From positions 62,001 through 126,000 of the forward strand of contig CBDCME010000081.1 of the NCBI GenBank assembly GCA_965218865.1: 64,000 bases of DNA. Reading direction: 5' to 3'. Positions 19,080-28,745 of this stretch are shown one piece after another. A program made the translations under genes and the position numbers. This DNA comes from CBDCME01 sp965218865 (GTDB lineage Bacteria; Pseudomonadota; Alphaproteobacteria; JAAXGF01). The notes below the pieces were generated by a model. That model saw only the letters and a list, made by a program, of their open reading frames with translations. It had not been told where the DNA came from and made no database searches. Every line of letters begins with the position of its first letter. Positions within the stretch are counted from its first letter, which is position 1.

Positions 19080-19176
19080 TCAGTGATGGTGTCGATCGCC
19101 TTGGCGGCGTTTTCCGAGGAGCGCGGTGAGGCGGCGCAGGATTTCCCTTTCGACCCCAACGGGACGGCCACTCATA
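19080..19176 (-). pseudogene. Detached C-terminal tail of the polysaccharide flippase
   Basis: On the far side of IS630-B the minus strand reads SGRPVGVEREILRRLTALLGKR to TGA at 19080, an Arg-rich tail typical of the cytoplasmic end of Wzx-like flippases. Removing the IS and one TA gives WWLI followed by this tail with one base missing, so insertion plus a one-base change explains the split. This assignment is inferred from position and composition. Confidence 0.45.
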
Positions 19177-19177
19177 C

Positions 19178-20340
19178 CAACCGCCCTTAACATTGACTTG
19201 TGCGATCCCACGCTCTGAGGCCGATGGACATGATCTTCCAAGGTCGGTCGGTCAGGTTGTTCCAGGCTTGGCAAGAGGCCTCGACGATGGCTTCATAGGA
19301 GTCGAAGACACGATTGGAGAGCCAGTTCTGGCGGAGGTATTGCCAGACATTTTCGGCGGGATTGAGCTCCGGGGACTTGGGTGGCAAAGGCACGAGGGAG
19401 ATGTTCTCCGGGATGCCGAGTTTGGCAGTGGTGTGCCATGCGGCTTGGTCGAGCAGCACGACGGCATGGGCGTTTGGGGCAACGGCCCGGCTGATTTCCT
19501 CGAGATGCAGGTCCATGGCTTCAGTATTGGCGCGCGGCATGACCAGCGCCGCGCCCTCACCGCGCTCGGGGCAGATGGCGCCGAAGAGATACGCCGAAGA
19601 GGTCCGTAGGTCCTTGACCTGGCGCGGGCGCGATCCCTTTGGGGCCCACTGGCGCACCAGGCTGTTCTTCTGGCCGACGCGCATTTCATCTTGAAACCAA
19701 ACCTCGATGGGCGTATCCGGTGGCTGTGCCGCTACGATTTTCGCCAAGTGTTCGGGAAAATTTTTTTTTAAATTCCTCCTGTGCCCGCGCATCCTGGCCG
19801 ACGTGGCGCGGGCGCGCGGAAATATGCGAGGACCCGAGCGCGGCCAGCAGCTTGCCGACGCTCCGCTCGTGATAGTCCACGCCGAAGCGCGTTCGGATCA
19901 GTTGCTTGAGATCGATGCAGCGCCAGCGCACGACCCCATCCCGTTCGGGATCGGGACCGGCCTCGATAGCCCGCGAAAGCGCCGCCATTTGCGACGGCGT
20001 CAACCGACGCAACGCCCCGTTCGGCTTGCGGTCGATCAGACCGGCCGGACCTCCCGCGTTGAACCGGTGAACCCAGTCCCGCAACGTCTGCCGATCCATG
20101 CCGCCAATACGCGCCGCGCACGCTCGATCCATCCCATCGTAGATGGCCGCCATCGACAAAAGCCGTCGCGCCTGGTTCCCATCATCGCTCCGTGCCGCAA
20201 GAACACGGACTCTTTCAGCATCAAAGTCGTTTCGCAAAGGAATCGTTGGCATTGAACACACTCCCTTGTTGCCAACAACCTTGAATCACACAAAACCTGG
20301 CGTGTAAACCTTTGCGCGAGTCAAACTCTAGGGCGGTTGG
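19178..20340 (-). mobile_element. IS630-family element, copy B
   Basis: 1163-bp copy with CCAACCGCCCT/AGGGCGGTTGG ends and flanking TA at 19176-19177 and 20341-20342. It is inserted in the last codons of the flippase gene, in the same orientation. Confidence 0.95.
19187..20252 (-). CDS. IS630 transposase, copy B, two frames joined at a poly-A run
   Basis: Start ATG 20252. In this copy the run is nine A (the G that ends it in other copies is also A), again one base longer than in the single-frame copy E, so N- and C-terminal halves lie in different frames. All three DDE motifs are intact (FQDEMRVG, LLDQAAWH, NPAENVWQY). Confidence 0.9.
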
Positions 20341-20342
20341 TA

Positions 20343-21762
20343 TCAGCCACCAGATGCCGTAAAGCAATATCCCGAACGCCAGCGACCCGATCGCCGCGTC
20401 CAAGGTAAGCGAAAGGATGGCCGGCCGCAAATCGTCGACCTGAAGCGCGCCGACGATAAGGAACATGGCCGCGCCCGCGATCAACGGCCGGGCAACGGCG
20501 GCCAGGACCGCTAGGGAGGCGGACAGCGAGCCCCGGTAGACGACGAGGATGGCGACGGGCGCGAAGACGGTCGCCACGGCGAGCCTAGACAGCGCGACCT
20601 CGTTTGGACCGCCCAGTTCAGCGGCGACGACGAGCGCGCCGACGAGGACACACGCCTGGGAGGTGCGCCACAAGGCCAGAGCGCGGACCCGGGCCGTGGC
20701 CAACAGGAAGGGCGTGGCGAATTCGCCGACGGCGACGGCACCGGCGGCGAGCGCGAGTATTTCGATGAAAGGGACCGCCTCGGTCCATTGAGACCCGAGC
20801 ACGACTTGGACAAAATCACTCGCCGTCGCGCAGATCCCGAAACCGAAAGAGGAGCCGATGATCCCGAAGGCACCCGCGGAGGTCACCTGCACTCGCCGAA
20901 TTCGGCCGGGATCATCCAACACCTTGGCCGCGCTTGGCATAAGGGCCCGGCCGATCGCACCGGCGAAATCCACCGTGAAGATGCGTCCGATGTCCTGGGA
21001 GGTGGCATAAATCCCGGCCCCCGCCGGCGCCGCGATGCGACCGACGACAACCCGGTCGACCTGACTGGACACGGTCTGGGCAATCGATGTCACGACCATC
21101 CATCCCGAAAAACCCATCAACTCCCGCGCCGCCGCCAGGCTCAAGCGCGGGCGATAGGAACTCATCAAGTAACTCAACCCGGTATAAGCGGCGCCACTCG
21201 CGAGCACCCCACACACCAATGCCCGGTAGTCTAAAAAAATGACAGCCGCGCATAGGGTCACGATGAACGCCACCAGGCGCGCCGAGACGTTGAGCCTGAG
21301 ATCCTTCCCGAAGTCGAGATCACGTAGGAAATCGGCGACGCCGATGTTACTGAAACCGGCTATCAACGGACGGATCGACAACACACGAACCATCCATTCC
21401 ACGGTAGGTTCCTGAAAATATGCCGCCCCCCAAGGCGCGGCAAGAAACAAGACGAGGGCGATGCAAAGGTGGATGCCAAGACGGATCGTCCACGCCGAAT
21501 CGTAATGTTTCCGGATCGGATTGGGGTGCCGGACGATCGCCGCGATGGTCCCGGTGCCGCCAAGCACCTCGGTCAGCGCGACGACCGCCACGGCCATCGC
21601 CATCAATCCGAAATCCGCCGGCGACAGAACCCGCGCCAGTATTACGACCGAAACCAGGCCGATACCCCGAATCGTCCAGCGCCCCGTCACGACCAGAAAC
21701 GCGCCCTTGGCGGTCCTGTCTTTGAGATCGTCCGAGGGCCCGAATTCGGATTCCTTCGACAT
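20343..21762 (-). CDS. Polysaccharide/lipopolysaccharide flippase (MOP/Wzx superfamily), C-terminus cut by IS630-B
   Basis: Integral membrane protein with about 12-14 hydrophobic helices that would flip lipid-linked oligosaccharide units across the inner membrane. Start ATG 21762 (MSKESEFGPSDDL). Family-typical stretches are ARVLSPADFGLMAMAVAVVALTE near residue 45 and VDRVVVGRIAAPAGAGIYATSQDI near the middle. The coding frame reaches the IS end at GILLYGIWWL and then reads IS sequence (IPTALEFDSRK), so only the short cytoplasmic tail is replaced; the transporter body is complete and might still work. It has no sugar-transferase neighbours in this window. Confidence 0.85.
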
Positions 21763-22085
21763 GATGGCCTTACGTATCCTCGCCGTCCCGCGCGGAACCT
21801 CTCCCGGAGGCCCGCGTCCGTCACTGATTTCGTCCCGATACCGGACACGAAATCCGAGGCCGGGTTCCGAGTGAGGATCGTCCGGTTGGCTCGGTTTGAT
21901 TCGGTCGGGCGGCCACGCGCCTAGCGAGCCGGACCGTAATCCGATTGCAGCGACTTGGAGTTTGTAACACGGACGAAGGCCAACGCTTTACATCAAATTC
22001 AGCCACACGGTCAATGCGACGGCTCCCGTGCAGCCCGGCGATCTTCGTCAAGTCGGGCGAGGGGCCGCTCTGAAACCGGGTTGGT
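21763..22085. other. Intergenic stretch upstream of the flippase
   Basis: 323 bp without a recognisable gene or repeat. It presumably holds the flippase promoter and the 3' flank of the cyclase pseudogene. Confidence 0.4.
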
Positions 22086-22768
22086 CTAGCTCGACGCGAG
22101 GGCGAAAATTTCTTGCTCCGCGGCGACGCCGCGCAAACGATAATGCCCGAGCGAAACGAGGTCGCCCCCGTAGGCCCCTCGGCCGAAAAAAGCATCGACC
22201 GGCCCAGGATCTTGTACAATCCCTCGATGCGCGAGGTGACGTTGACCTTGTCGCCCACGACCGTGAAATCGAGGCGTTCCGGGGTGCCGACGTTGCCGTA
22301 CATGATCGTTCCGAGGTGAAGGCCCACGCCGAAATCCAGGGCCGTGTCGCCAACCGCCGCGCGCCCCTCGTTCCACCCGGCGACGCGCTGTTGGGCGTCG
22401 AGGGCGGCCGCCATGGCGCGGGCACAGGCCTCCTCCGTGCCCCGCTCCCGTTCGTCGATGGGAAAGATCGCCAGGACCGCGTCGCCGATGAATTTGAGGG
22501 CCTCGCCGCCGTGGGCGAGAACCGCCATGCAATCGAAATATTGGTTGAGGAGCGCCAAGTATTCCTCGACCCGGGCGGCGCCACGGCGCCAGGCGACGCG
22601 AAGACTTGCGGATGGAGCGTGCGCACCAGGAGGTTGAGTCGCATCAAGGTCATCCCAGCCGCCACCAGGGAAGCCGCAATTCCGGCGACCAGATTGGGCC
22701 CGGATCGGCAACGCCAGGCTTCGCGGAAGAGCCAGTCGGTAAACGGTTGGGCCGCGCAGACGCGCGCC
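22086..22768 (-). pseudogene. Soluble adenylate/guanylate cyclase, internally deleted and frameshifted
   Basis: Begins in one frame with FTDWLFREAWRCRSGPNLVAGI and LVRTLHPQVFA, the conserved N-terminal region of a family of soluble class III cyclases. It then jumps at about 22590 to EEYLALLNQYFDCMAV, GEALKFIGDAVLAIFP and LDFTVVGDKVNVTSRIEGLYK in another frame, and near 22150 to LVSLGHYRLRGV...EIFALASS with TGA at 22086. The intervening 150 or so residues, including the FCDxxxFT metal-binding motif, are missing. It cannot be catalytic. This is the second of three cyclase sequences in the window, all damaged. Confidence 0.78.
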
Positions 22769-22769
22769 T

Positions 22770-23183
22770 CGCCAGCCTGGTGGAACAGCTTTTCGCCGTC
22801 GGCGAACCAGCCGTCCATCCGGCTCCAGTCGAAGGCGATAAGTTGCCTGATCTCGACCGCGTCCTCGAACGGCCGTACTCCAGACCGCGTTCTCGGTCGA
22901 TTTACCCTCGGCCGACAGCGTCCAGTAAGAGGCAATGGGGTTGGTGGTCGCTGCGGCGGAGCAGGTCCATGCGAACGGCGCGGCGGGGAAAATAATAAAC
23001 CGGGGGCAGGCGGGTTTCCCGCAGGATCACCGCCTCGCGGCTGTCGGCGACGGCGCGGCCGTTGAAAACGACGCCGACCCGTTTTCCACAGGGTTCGATA
23101 CTCATGCGGTAATCGGCCGTCGCCTTGCCCTCCCATGGTCTCGTTCGCCCACGACCATACATCAGGCCGGGGCACCACGGCAC
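22770..23183 (-). pseudogene. DUF427-domain protein, frameshifted
   Basis: Frame 1 reads GKRVGVVFNGRAVADSREAV, LRETRLPPVYYFPRRAVRMD and LLRRSDHQPHCL; at about 22925 the reading continues in other frames as YWTLSAEGKSTENAVWS and RQLIAFDWSRMDGWFADGEK. These are the consecutive conserved blocks of DUF427 proteins (small enzymes or binding proteins of unknown substrate). At least two frame changes. Start uncertain (ATG 23105 or upstream). It runs directly into the cyclase pseudogene, so the two may have been an operon. Confidence 0.7.
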
Positions 23184-23371
23184 CCGTCCCGGGTCACGCT
23201 ATCGCCGCCCTAATTGGCCGGCAAGCGTGTTCGAACATGCCCCGCGGCAATTTCGGATTTGTTATGGGAAAATTAGTGTGATCTGGAATTCCGTTTGGGC
23301 GATGTCGTTGATCGACCTCCTAATCATTGGGGGGGCAGTTTACTCTATCCGGGAAATCACGGAGAATTGCA

Positions 23372-23599
23372 GTGTCGGGTGATCGTGACCATTATCTCAA
23401 ACGCGAACTTTATCGGCTCGTTCAGACCGATCTGAGGATCTTCGACTTCCTCCAAGACGGTTCCCTCGACGGGTTGTGGTATTGGGACATGGAGAATCCT
23501 CGTGAAGAATGGCTGAGCCCGCGCTTCAAGGAGCTGTTCGGCTACGCCGACGACGAAGTCCCTAACACTTCGGATTGGTGGCAGGAAAACATGAAATAG
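23372..23599 (+). pseudogene. Truncated PAS-domain sensor fragment
   Basis: Starts at GTG 23372 (MSGDRDHYLKREL), preceded by GGAG, and reads a PAS domain start, DGSLDGLWYWDMENPREEW, LSPRFKELFGYADDEVP, TSDWWQENMK, then stops. PAS sensors of this type continue for hundreds of residues into histidine kinase or GGDEF domains; none follows before IS5-1. It is a leftover of a signal-transduction gene. The 210 bp between its stop and the IS hold no frame I can support. Confidence 0.65.
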
Positions 23600-23809
23600 T
23601 GCGCGAAATAACCTTGCCACAGGAAAGCGAATGGCGTGCTCGCCGAAAGGGGTCTGGTCGAATCCCAGAACGTCGAAGGACTGCTCTGGTGCGAGGTCGA
23701 CTTAACCTCACCGTCTCCAACTCACCCGCAAACTCTTCGCCGGACCAGCGGCGACCGATTGGCCCCCTCCCGGTTTCGAAACGGCCGGATGACGGTGGTC
23801 CGATACATA

Positions 23810-25375
23810 GTCGTCCGTGAAGAACCCTGATTTCAAGCTGAAGCGGCGATTGGGTTTGCGGTGGGGTGTGAGATGTCGCTGAGGAGCGCGGCCAGGATTT
23901 GGACAAACAAACGCCTCAGCCATTTGAGGACAAGGCGGTAGTTGTAGCCGGCGCCGGCGAGGATGGCGTTGATCTTGTCGCCGTCGCGGCCTTTGAGGAA
24001 GTTGCGCCCCAGCCTGCCATCGCTCTTGAGATGTCCGATCACGGCCTCGACGGCGGAGCGCCGCCTGAGCTCCTTCTTGATCGTCGGCGTGATGCCGCGT
24101 TTCTGGCCTGATCTAAAGACGCGGTGTTTGTTGGGGTAATCGTGGCCCTGGTATCCCTTGTCGACATAGATGCGCTCGGCCGATATCCCCGTCCAGCGTT
24201 CCATCTCTTCGATCACCTGCCTCAAGGTGTGGCCATCATAGGGATTGCCGTGGAAGGCCTTGACGTGGGCGACGAACTGGCCGCCGGGGGGGCGGAAATT
24301 GGTCGCCGCCACGGAGACCTTGCAGCCGAACTCGTACGGCTTGTGCGCCTTCCCTTTGCCGATGCATTCGACCTCGGGCGCGTGGAGCGAATAGACCTTG
24401 GGCAAGGGGTCGCGCCGCTTCTGGGTCGACACCCGCTCGGCCAGCCACAAGGGGCGGCGGAAGGTATCCCGTAGGCTCTCCTCCTGGGCCGTCTTGCGGC
24501 GGATGTCGCGGACGGTGCGCCCGAGATAGGTCTTGAGCTTGCGCAGGGCCTTGTTGGCCCGCTTGTGCTGTTTGGCATGGCGGTAGCGGCCTTGCATGAT
24601 CAACGCCCTCTTGCCCAGGCGGGTATAGGACTGACGCAGGGCAATGCCGTGCTCCCGTGCCAGTCGCACCAGCCGCTCGCGGGCTCGTTGCATCAGTTTG
24701 GCGTCGGTCGGAAAGGCAATCGCCTTCTCTTGTACGGTGGTGTCCACCGTCACCCGCTCGAGGTCCTTCTCCCGCAGCGCCCCCACCCGGTGGGCCACGG
24801 CCAGGCTCTCCTGGAATACCTTCTCCAAACCTTCCGGCCCGATCCGGTCCCGCCACCGGGTCATCGACGAGCGCTCCATGGGCAGCTCATGCTGAAAGTA
24901 CTCTTCGCCGCAGAAGCACTGGAAGTATGGGTCGTAGACCCAGCGCTCGCAGACCTCCTCATCCGAGAGATCGAACATATGCTTGAGGATGTGCAGCCCA
25001 ACCATCAACCGCGTCGGGACCCCCGGCCGACCCTCCTCCGAATACAAGGCTTCATAGGTCTCGTCGAAGAAAGTCCACGCGATCCGGCCCCCCAACACCA
25101 CCAACTCGTGGCGCAGGTTGATGATGTTTTCGAACCGCGAGCGGAACAGGTCCTCTATTCCCGATGACACCTTGCGCGATGGCTTCATCACAGTTCTCCA
25201 ATCCCAATCGACGGGAGCAGAGAATCACGTTCCGCAACGGAAGGGAATCCCCAAAATCAATTATTTCAAATCGCAAGCTTTTCAGGCCCAAAATCCGTTT
25301 TCTTGCAAATCCGATTACTTCGCCAAACCGAAAGAGCTACCAACATCAGCCGCTTACACGTTCTTCACGGGCGAC
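23810..25375 (-). mobile_element. IS5-family element (IS1478-like), copy 1
   Basis: 1566 bp with ends GTCGTCCGTGAAGAAC (left) and GTTCTTCACGGGCGAC (right), flanked by a 6-bp direct repeat TACATA at 23804-23809 and 25376-25381. It lies between the PAS remnant and uvrD. Confidence 0.93.
23833..25188 (-). CDS. IS5-family transposase, copy 1
   Basis: About 451 residues, intact. Start ATG 25188 (MKPSRKVSSGIEDLF) with GGAGA six bases upstream; a GTG one codon earlier is possible. N-terminal DUF772-like region (RPGVPTRLMVGLHILKHMF, HELPMERSSMTRWRDRIG), DDE residues in VTVDTTVQEKAI, IYVDKGYQGHDY and SAVEAVIGHLKSDGRLGRN. This and copy 2 are the only full-length copies. Confidence 0.93.
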   Translation of the reverse strand: MKPSRKVSSGIEDLFRSRFENIINLRHELVVLGGRIAWTFFDETYEALYSEEGRPGVPTRLMVGLHILKHMFDLSDEEVCERWVYDPYFQCFCGEEYFQHELPMERSSMTRWRDRIGPEGLEKVFQESLAVAHRVGALREKDLERVTVDTTVQEKAIAFPTDAKLMQRARERLVRLAREHGIALRQSYTRLGKRALIMQGRYRHAKQHKRANKALRKLKTYLGRTVRDIRRKTAQEESLRDTFRRPLWLAERVSTQKRRDPLPKVYSLHAPEVECIGKGKAHKPYEFGCKVSVAATNFRPPGGQFVAHVKAFHGNPYDGHTLRQVIEEMERWTGISAERIYVDKGYQGHDYPNKHRVFRSGQKRGITPTIKKELRRRSAVEAVIGHLKSDGRLGRNFLKGRDGDKINAILAGAGYNYRLVLKWLRRLFVQILAALLSDISHPTANPIAASA

Positions 25376-25426
25376 TACATAGCTTTCGCGCCACGAACAC
25401 GGTCGTGAGTGTCTGATTACACCCGT

Positions 25427-27697
25427 TCAGGATGGTCGATCCAACCGGCAAGCGCCGTCAGGCCGATCGGACGAAGCTGCCGATGACCCTTTTTTCGCCG
25501 GCCTTCTCGAAGGCGATCCGCAGGCGGTCGCCCTCGACCTCGGTGACCCGGCCGTAACCGAATTTCTGGTGGAAGACGCGTTCGCCGACCGTGAAGGCCC
25601 GGGAGGCTCCGGCATCCTTTGGGCCGCAGCCTCGATGACCGGGGGGCCGCGAACGCGGCTGGGGAAGGAAACGAAATCGCTCTTATCGCCATAAAAGGCG
25701 CCATCGTCGGGAGACGGGGGGGGCCGCTGCTCGATGTGGGCGGGCGGCAACTCGTCGATGAAGCGTGACGGCAATCCACTATGGGAATGATTGTAGAGCC
25801 GGCGCGAGCCGGCGAACAGGATATGGGCTCGGCGGCGGGCCCGGGTGAGGCCGACGTAGGCGAGCCGTCGTTCCTCCTCCAGCCCGGCGCCGCCTTTTTC
25901 CTCCAGCGCCCGCTGGTGCGGAAACAGACCTTCCTCCCAACCGGGCAGGAAGACGGTATCGAATTCCAGTCCCTTGGCCCCGTGCAGGGTCATCAGGTTG
26001 ACCATGTCGCCGTCGGACGAGTCGTCGGCGTCCATGACCAGGCTCACGTGTTCGAGAAATCCGTTCAGGTTTTCAAACTCCGCCAAGGCCTGGACGAGTT
26101 CCTTGAGATTCTCGAGGCGGCCCGGCGCGGTCGGCGATTTGTCGTTCTGCCACATGGCGGTGTAGCCCGATTCGTCGAGCATCAGTTCGACGACCTCGAC
26201 ATGGGGCATCAAATCCAATTGCACCCGCCACCGCTCGAAGCTTTCGATCAGGCGGCCCAGGGACCCCCGCGCCCTCGGCTTCAGCTCGTCGGTCTCGACC
26301 GCCAGCCGCGCCGCCTGCTCCAGGGGGCAGCGCCGATCCCGGGCGATGCGGTGCAGCAATTGCAGGCTGGCCTGACCCAGGCCGCGCTTGGGCAGGTTGA
26401 CGATTCTCTCGAACGCCAGGTCGTCGGCCGGCTGCACGGTGACCCGCATGTAGGCGACGGCGTCGCGTATCTCCTGGCGTTCGTAGAAACGGAGCGCGCC
26501 GATGACCCGATAGGGCAGGCCGATGGTGACGAAGCGCTCCTCGAAGGCCCGGGTTTGAAAACCTGCCCGCACCAGAACCGCGATCTCGGCCAGGCGATGG
26601 CCGCCGCGCCCCAGGGCCTCGATCTCCTCGCCGACGACGCGGGCCTCCTCGTCGCCGTCCCAGGTGCCCTGGACGATGACGCGGTCGCCGCCGGGGATAT
26701 CGGTCCACAGGGTCTTGCCCAGGCGCCCGGCGTTGCGCGAGATCAGTCCCGAGGCGGCGGCGAGGATATGGTGGGTGGAGCGATAGTTGCGCTCCAGACG
26801 AATCACCTGGGCGCCCTCGAAGTCCTTCTCGAACTTCAGGATGTTGCCGACCTCGGCGCCGCGCCAGCCGTAGATCGACTGATCGTCGTCGCCGACGCAA
26901 CAGATGTTGCGGTGGCCCTGGGCCAGAAGGCGCAGCCACAGATATTGCCCCACGTTGGTGTCCTGGTACTCGTCGACCAGGATGTAGCGGAAGCGCCGCT
27001 GGTAGACTTCCAGAACGTCGGGACGCGTGGTGAACAGCACGAGATTATAAAGAAGCAGGTCGCCGAAGTCGGCCGCGTTCAAGGTCACCAAGCGCTCCTG
27101 GTAGGCACGGTAAAGGGCGACCGCGCGGCCGTTGGCGAAGTCGCTCGCTTCCGCCGCGGTGACCCGATCGGGCATCAGGCCACGGTCCTTCCAGCGCTGG
27201 ATGATGGCCAACAAGGCCCGCGCCGGCCAACGCTTCTCGTCGATGTTCTCGGCCCTCAGCACCTGGCGCGCGAGGCGCAACTGGTCGTCGACGTCGATGA
27301 TCGTGAAGTTCGGCTCCAGGCCGACCAGGGCCGCGTGGCGGCGAAGGATTCGGGCGCCGAGGGCGTGAAAGGTTCCGAACCACAGTCCCGCGGCGCTGCG
27401 GCCGATGAGGGCCTCGACCCGGCCGATCATCTCCCGCGCCGCCTTGTTGGTGAAGGTGACCGCCAGGACCTGTCCCGGCATCGCGCGCCCGCTCAACAGA
27501 ATATGAGCGAGTCGCGTCGTCAGCACCCGGGTCTTGCCGGTGCCGGCCCCGGCCAGCACCAAAACCGGACCTTCGGTCGCGTCGACGGCGGCGCGCTGCG
27601 GCGGGTTGAGCGCGGCGAGATAATCCGCCCCGGCACCCGGCGATTCCGCCTCGGGCGCCGGCGTGGCCTCGGCGCCACGATCGAGGGCATTGGTCAT
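25427..27697 (-). CDS. uvrD: DNA helicase UvrD/PcrA (superfamily I), frameshifted at the C-terminus
   Basis: ATP-driven 3'-5' helicase for repair and replication. Start ATG 27697 (MTNALDRGAEATP); upstream extension is unlikely. Motif I is LAGAGTGKT near residues 48-56, followed by VTFTNKAAREM, the FGTFHALGARILRR segment, Walker B VDEYQDTN, GDDDQSIYGWRGAE, the NYRSTHHI motif, LMTLHGAKGLEFD and AYVGLTRARRRAHILFAG. At about 25618-25623 one A is missing from a run: the frame goes on as EPPGPSRSANASS to 25427, whereas the natural PcrA Tudor-like tail (GERVFHQKFGYGRVTEVEG to IGSFVRSA) lies in the next frame and stops at 25458. All motor motifs are intact, so helicase activity may survive, but the tail that binds RNA polymerase in PcrA is lost unless this is a sequencing error. 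Confidence 0.9.
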   Translation of the reverse strand: MTNALDRGAEATPAPEAESPGAGADYLAALNPPQRAAVDATEGPVLVLAGAGTGKTRVLTTRLAHILLSGRAMPGQVLAVTFTNKAAREMIGRVEALIGRSAAGLWFGTFHALGARILRRHAALVGLEPNFTIIDVDDQLRLARQVLRAENIDEKRWPARALLAIIQRWKDRGLMPDRVTAAEASDFANGRAVALYRAYQERLVTLNAADFGDLLLYNLVLFTTRPDVLEVYQRRFRYILVDEYQDTNVGQYLWLRLLAQGHRNICCVGDDDQSIYGWRGAEVGNILKFEKDFEGAQVIRLERNYRSTHHILAAASGLISRNAGRLGKTLWTDIPGGDRVIVQGTWDGDEEARVVGEEIEALGRGGHRLAEIAVLVRAGFQTRAFEERFVTIGLPYRVIGALRFYERQEIRDAVAYMRVTVQPADDLAFERIVNLPKRGLGQASLQLLHRIARDRRCPLEQAARLAVETDELKPRARGSLGRLIESFERWRVQLDLMPHVEVVELMLDESGYTAMWQNDKSPTAPGRLENLKELVQALAEFENLNGFLEHVSLVMDADDSSDGDMVNLMTLHGAKGLEFDTVFLPGWEEGLFPHQRALEEKGGAGLEEERRLAYVGLTRARRRAHILFAGSRRLYNHSHSGLPSRFIDELPPAHIEQRPPPSPDDGAFYGDKSDFVSFPSRVRGPPVIEAAAQRMPEPPGPSRSANASSTRNSVTAGSPRSRATACGSPSRRPAKKGSSAASSDRPDGACRLDRPS

Positions 27698-27996
27698 GAC
27701 AAACCCGTTTATTCCCCAAAGGATGGGTAGGATCACGAATATACCCCAACATGTTGTGAGTACGCGAGTCCCTCCGGCCGAGCGGAAGCGCGATAATCCG
27801 GCGCCGGAGACTCCCGGCGAAAAGTGGCCGCGGATGGAGGTGAGCACAAAACTCGCCCGACGGGATGAGGGAGTAAATCTTCCCCAATACCACAAATATT
27901 AACAGGGACTGGATTCAATTTGTTTGTAATATTAAGACGTATTGCGACAAGGCGTTAAGTTAATTTTAAATTTATTCCATTACTTCTATGAGAGTA
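27698..27996. other. Intergenic stretch upstream of uvrD
   Basis: 299 bp containing the uvrD upstream region and an A+T-rich block (about 27925-27985, TTAATTTTAAATTTATT) that could include promoters. No gene seen. Confidence 0.4.
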
Positions 27997-28133
27997 TGTT
28001 CGAAAACTCGCGGCATCGGCCCTCTCCCCCTCCCGGCCACCCATATCAGCATACTCTCGTGGGTGGCCGGGAGGGGGAGAGGGCCGGAACAGACGCAAAA
28101 AATGCGCGGACGCGCATTTTCGATAAAGTCACT
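27997..28133. repeat. MITE-like palindromic repeat, copy 2
   Basis: Full unit: TGTTCGAAAACTCGCGGC on the left, the two GC-rich arms (CCTCTCCCCCTCCCGGCCAC and its complement GTGGCCGGGAGGGGGAGAGG) around ATATCAGCATACTC, then the palindrome ATGCGCGGACGCGCAT and TTTTCGATAAAGTCACTGA. It ends about 22 bp before the start of the PilZ gene, so it sits in that gene's 5' region. Confidence 0.88.
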
Positions 28134-28155
28134 GAGAGACATTGAAAATGTTGGC

Positions 28156-28548
28156 ATGTTCACGGCGATGAAAAAAGATATATCCGAGACGATCGAAGTG
28201 ATTCCGGTGGACACATGTCCCGCCCACGCCGTCACCCAACCCGAGACCGCCTCGATGGTGGCGGAAGGTTTCGAGGAAAAGCGGCGCTATCAACGGGTCC
28301 AAACCGAGTGGACCGCGGAAATATGGGACGGGGACAAGCTGTCGGCCGCGGACGTTCTGGATATGTCGGTCAATGGGGCGAAACTCCGCGTGAAGGGGGC
28401 GATTCCGGAAAGCGCGCGATTCAAGATCAAGATCAACGGGCTGGGCGATCTCTGCGCGATCGTGCGTTGGCGCAAGGGGACCACGATGGGCGTCCAATTC
28501 GACGAGAACCCGCACGAGATCGCGCGCCGTTTCGTACTGCCCGTATAG
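28156..28548 (+). CDS. PilZ-domain protein (cyclic-di-GMP binding)
   Basis: 130-residue cytoplasmic protein with a single PilZ domain. The c-di-GMP motifs are RRYQR (the RxxxR element) near residue 39 and DMSVNGAKL (the [D/N]xSxxG element), followed by a beta-barrel ending AIVRWRKGTTMGVQFDEN. Start ATG 28156; ATG 28168 is an alternative. It is a stand-alone receptor, flanked by two copies of the MITE-like repeat, and could control motility, polysaccharide or pilus function. Confidence 0.9.
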   Translation: MFTAMKKDISETIEVIPVDTCPAHAVTQPETASMVAEGFEEKRRYQRVQTEWTAEIWDGDKLSAADVLDMSVNGAKLRVKGAIPESARFKIKINGLGDLCAIVRWRKGTTMGVQFDENPHEIARRFVLPV

Positions 28549-28576
28549 GTTGGAAGGGCGGCCACCCGGCACGCTC

Positions 28577-28641
28577 GCTAGGGCGAGAGGGCCGGAACAG
28601 ACGCAAAAAATGCGCGGACGCGCATTTTCGATAAAGTCACT
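28577..28641. repeat. MITE-like repeat, copy 3 (partial)
   Basis: Only the right half is present: GAGAGGGCCGGAACAGACGC, the ATGCGCGGACGCGCAT palindrome and TTTTCGATAAAGTCACTA. It follows the PilZ stop by about 30 bp and matches copy 2 almost exactly, which suggests it was duplicated together with part of the flank. Confidence 0.8.
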
Positions 28642-28745
28642 AACATCAGAAGATGCCGGCCGAGCCTCGGAACAGGCGTCATGGATCGTTTGGCCGACGG
28701 GTCGTCTTGACAGCGACCCGCGGCGGGAATTAGCGTCGCCGTTCG

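Noticed and set aside
23600..23809. Gene between the PAS fragment and IS5-1
   Set aside because: Short frames in several phases without conserved motifs or ribosome sites; probably debris of the same sensor gene.
25781..27730. 649-codon plus-strand frame opposite uvrD
   Set aside because: No recognisable domain, Gln/Asp-rich composition typical of high-GC antisense reading, and the sense frame has all helicase motifs.
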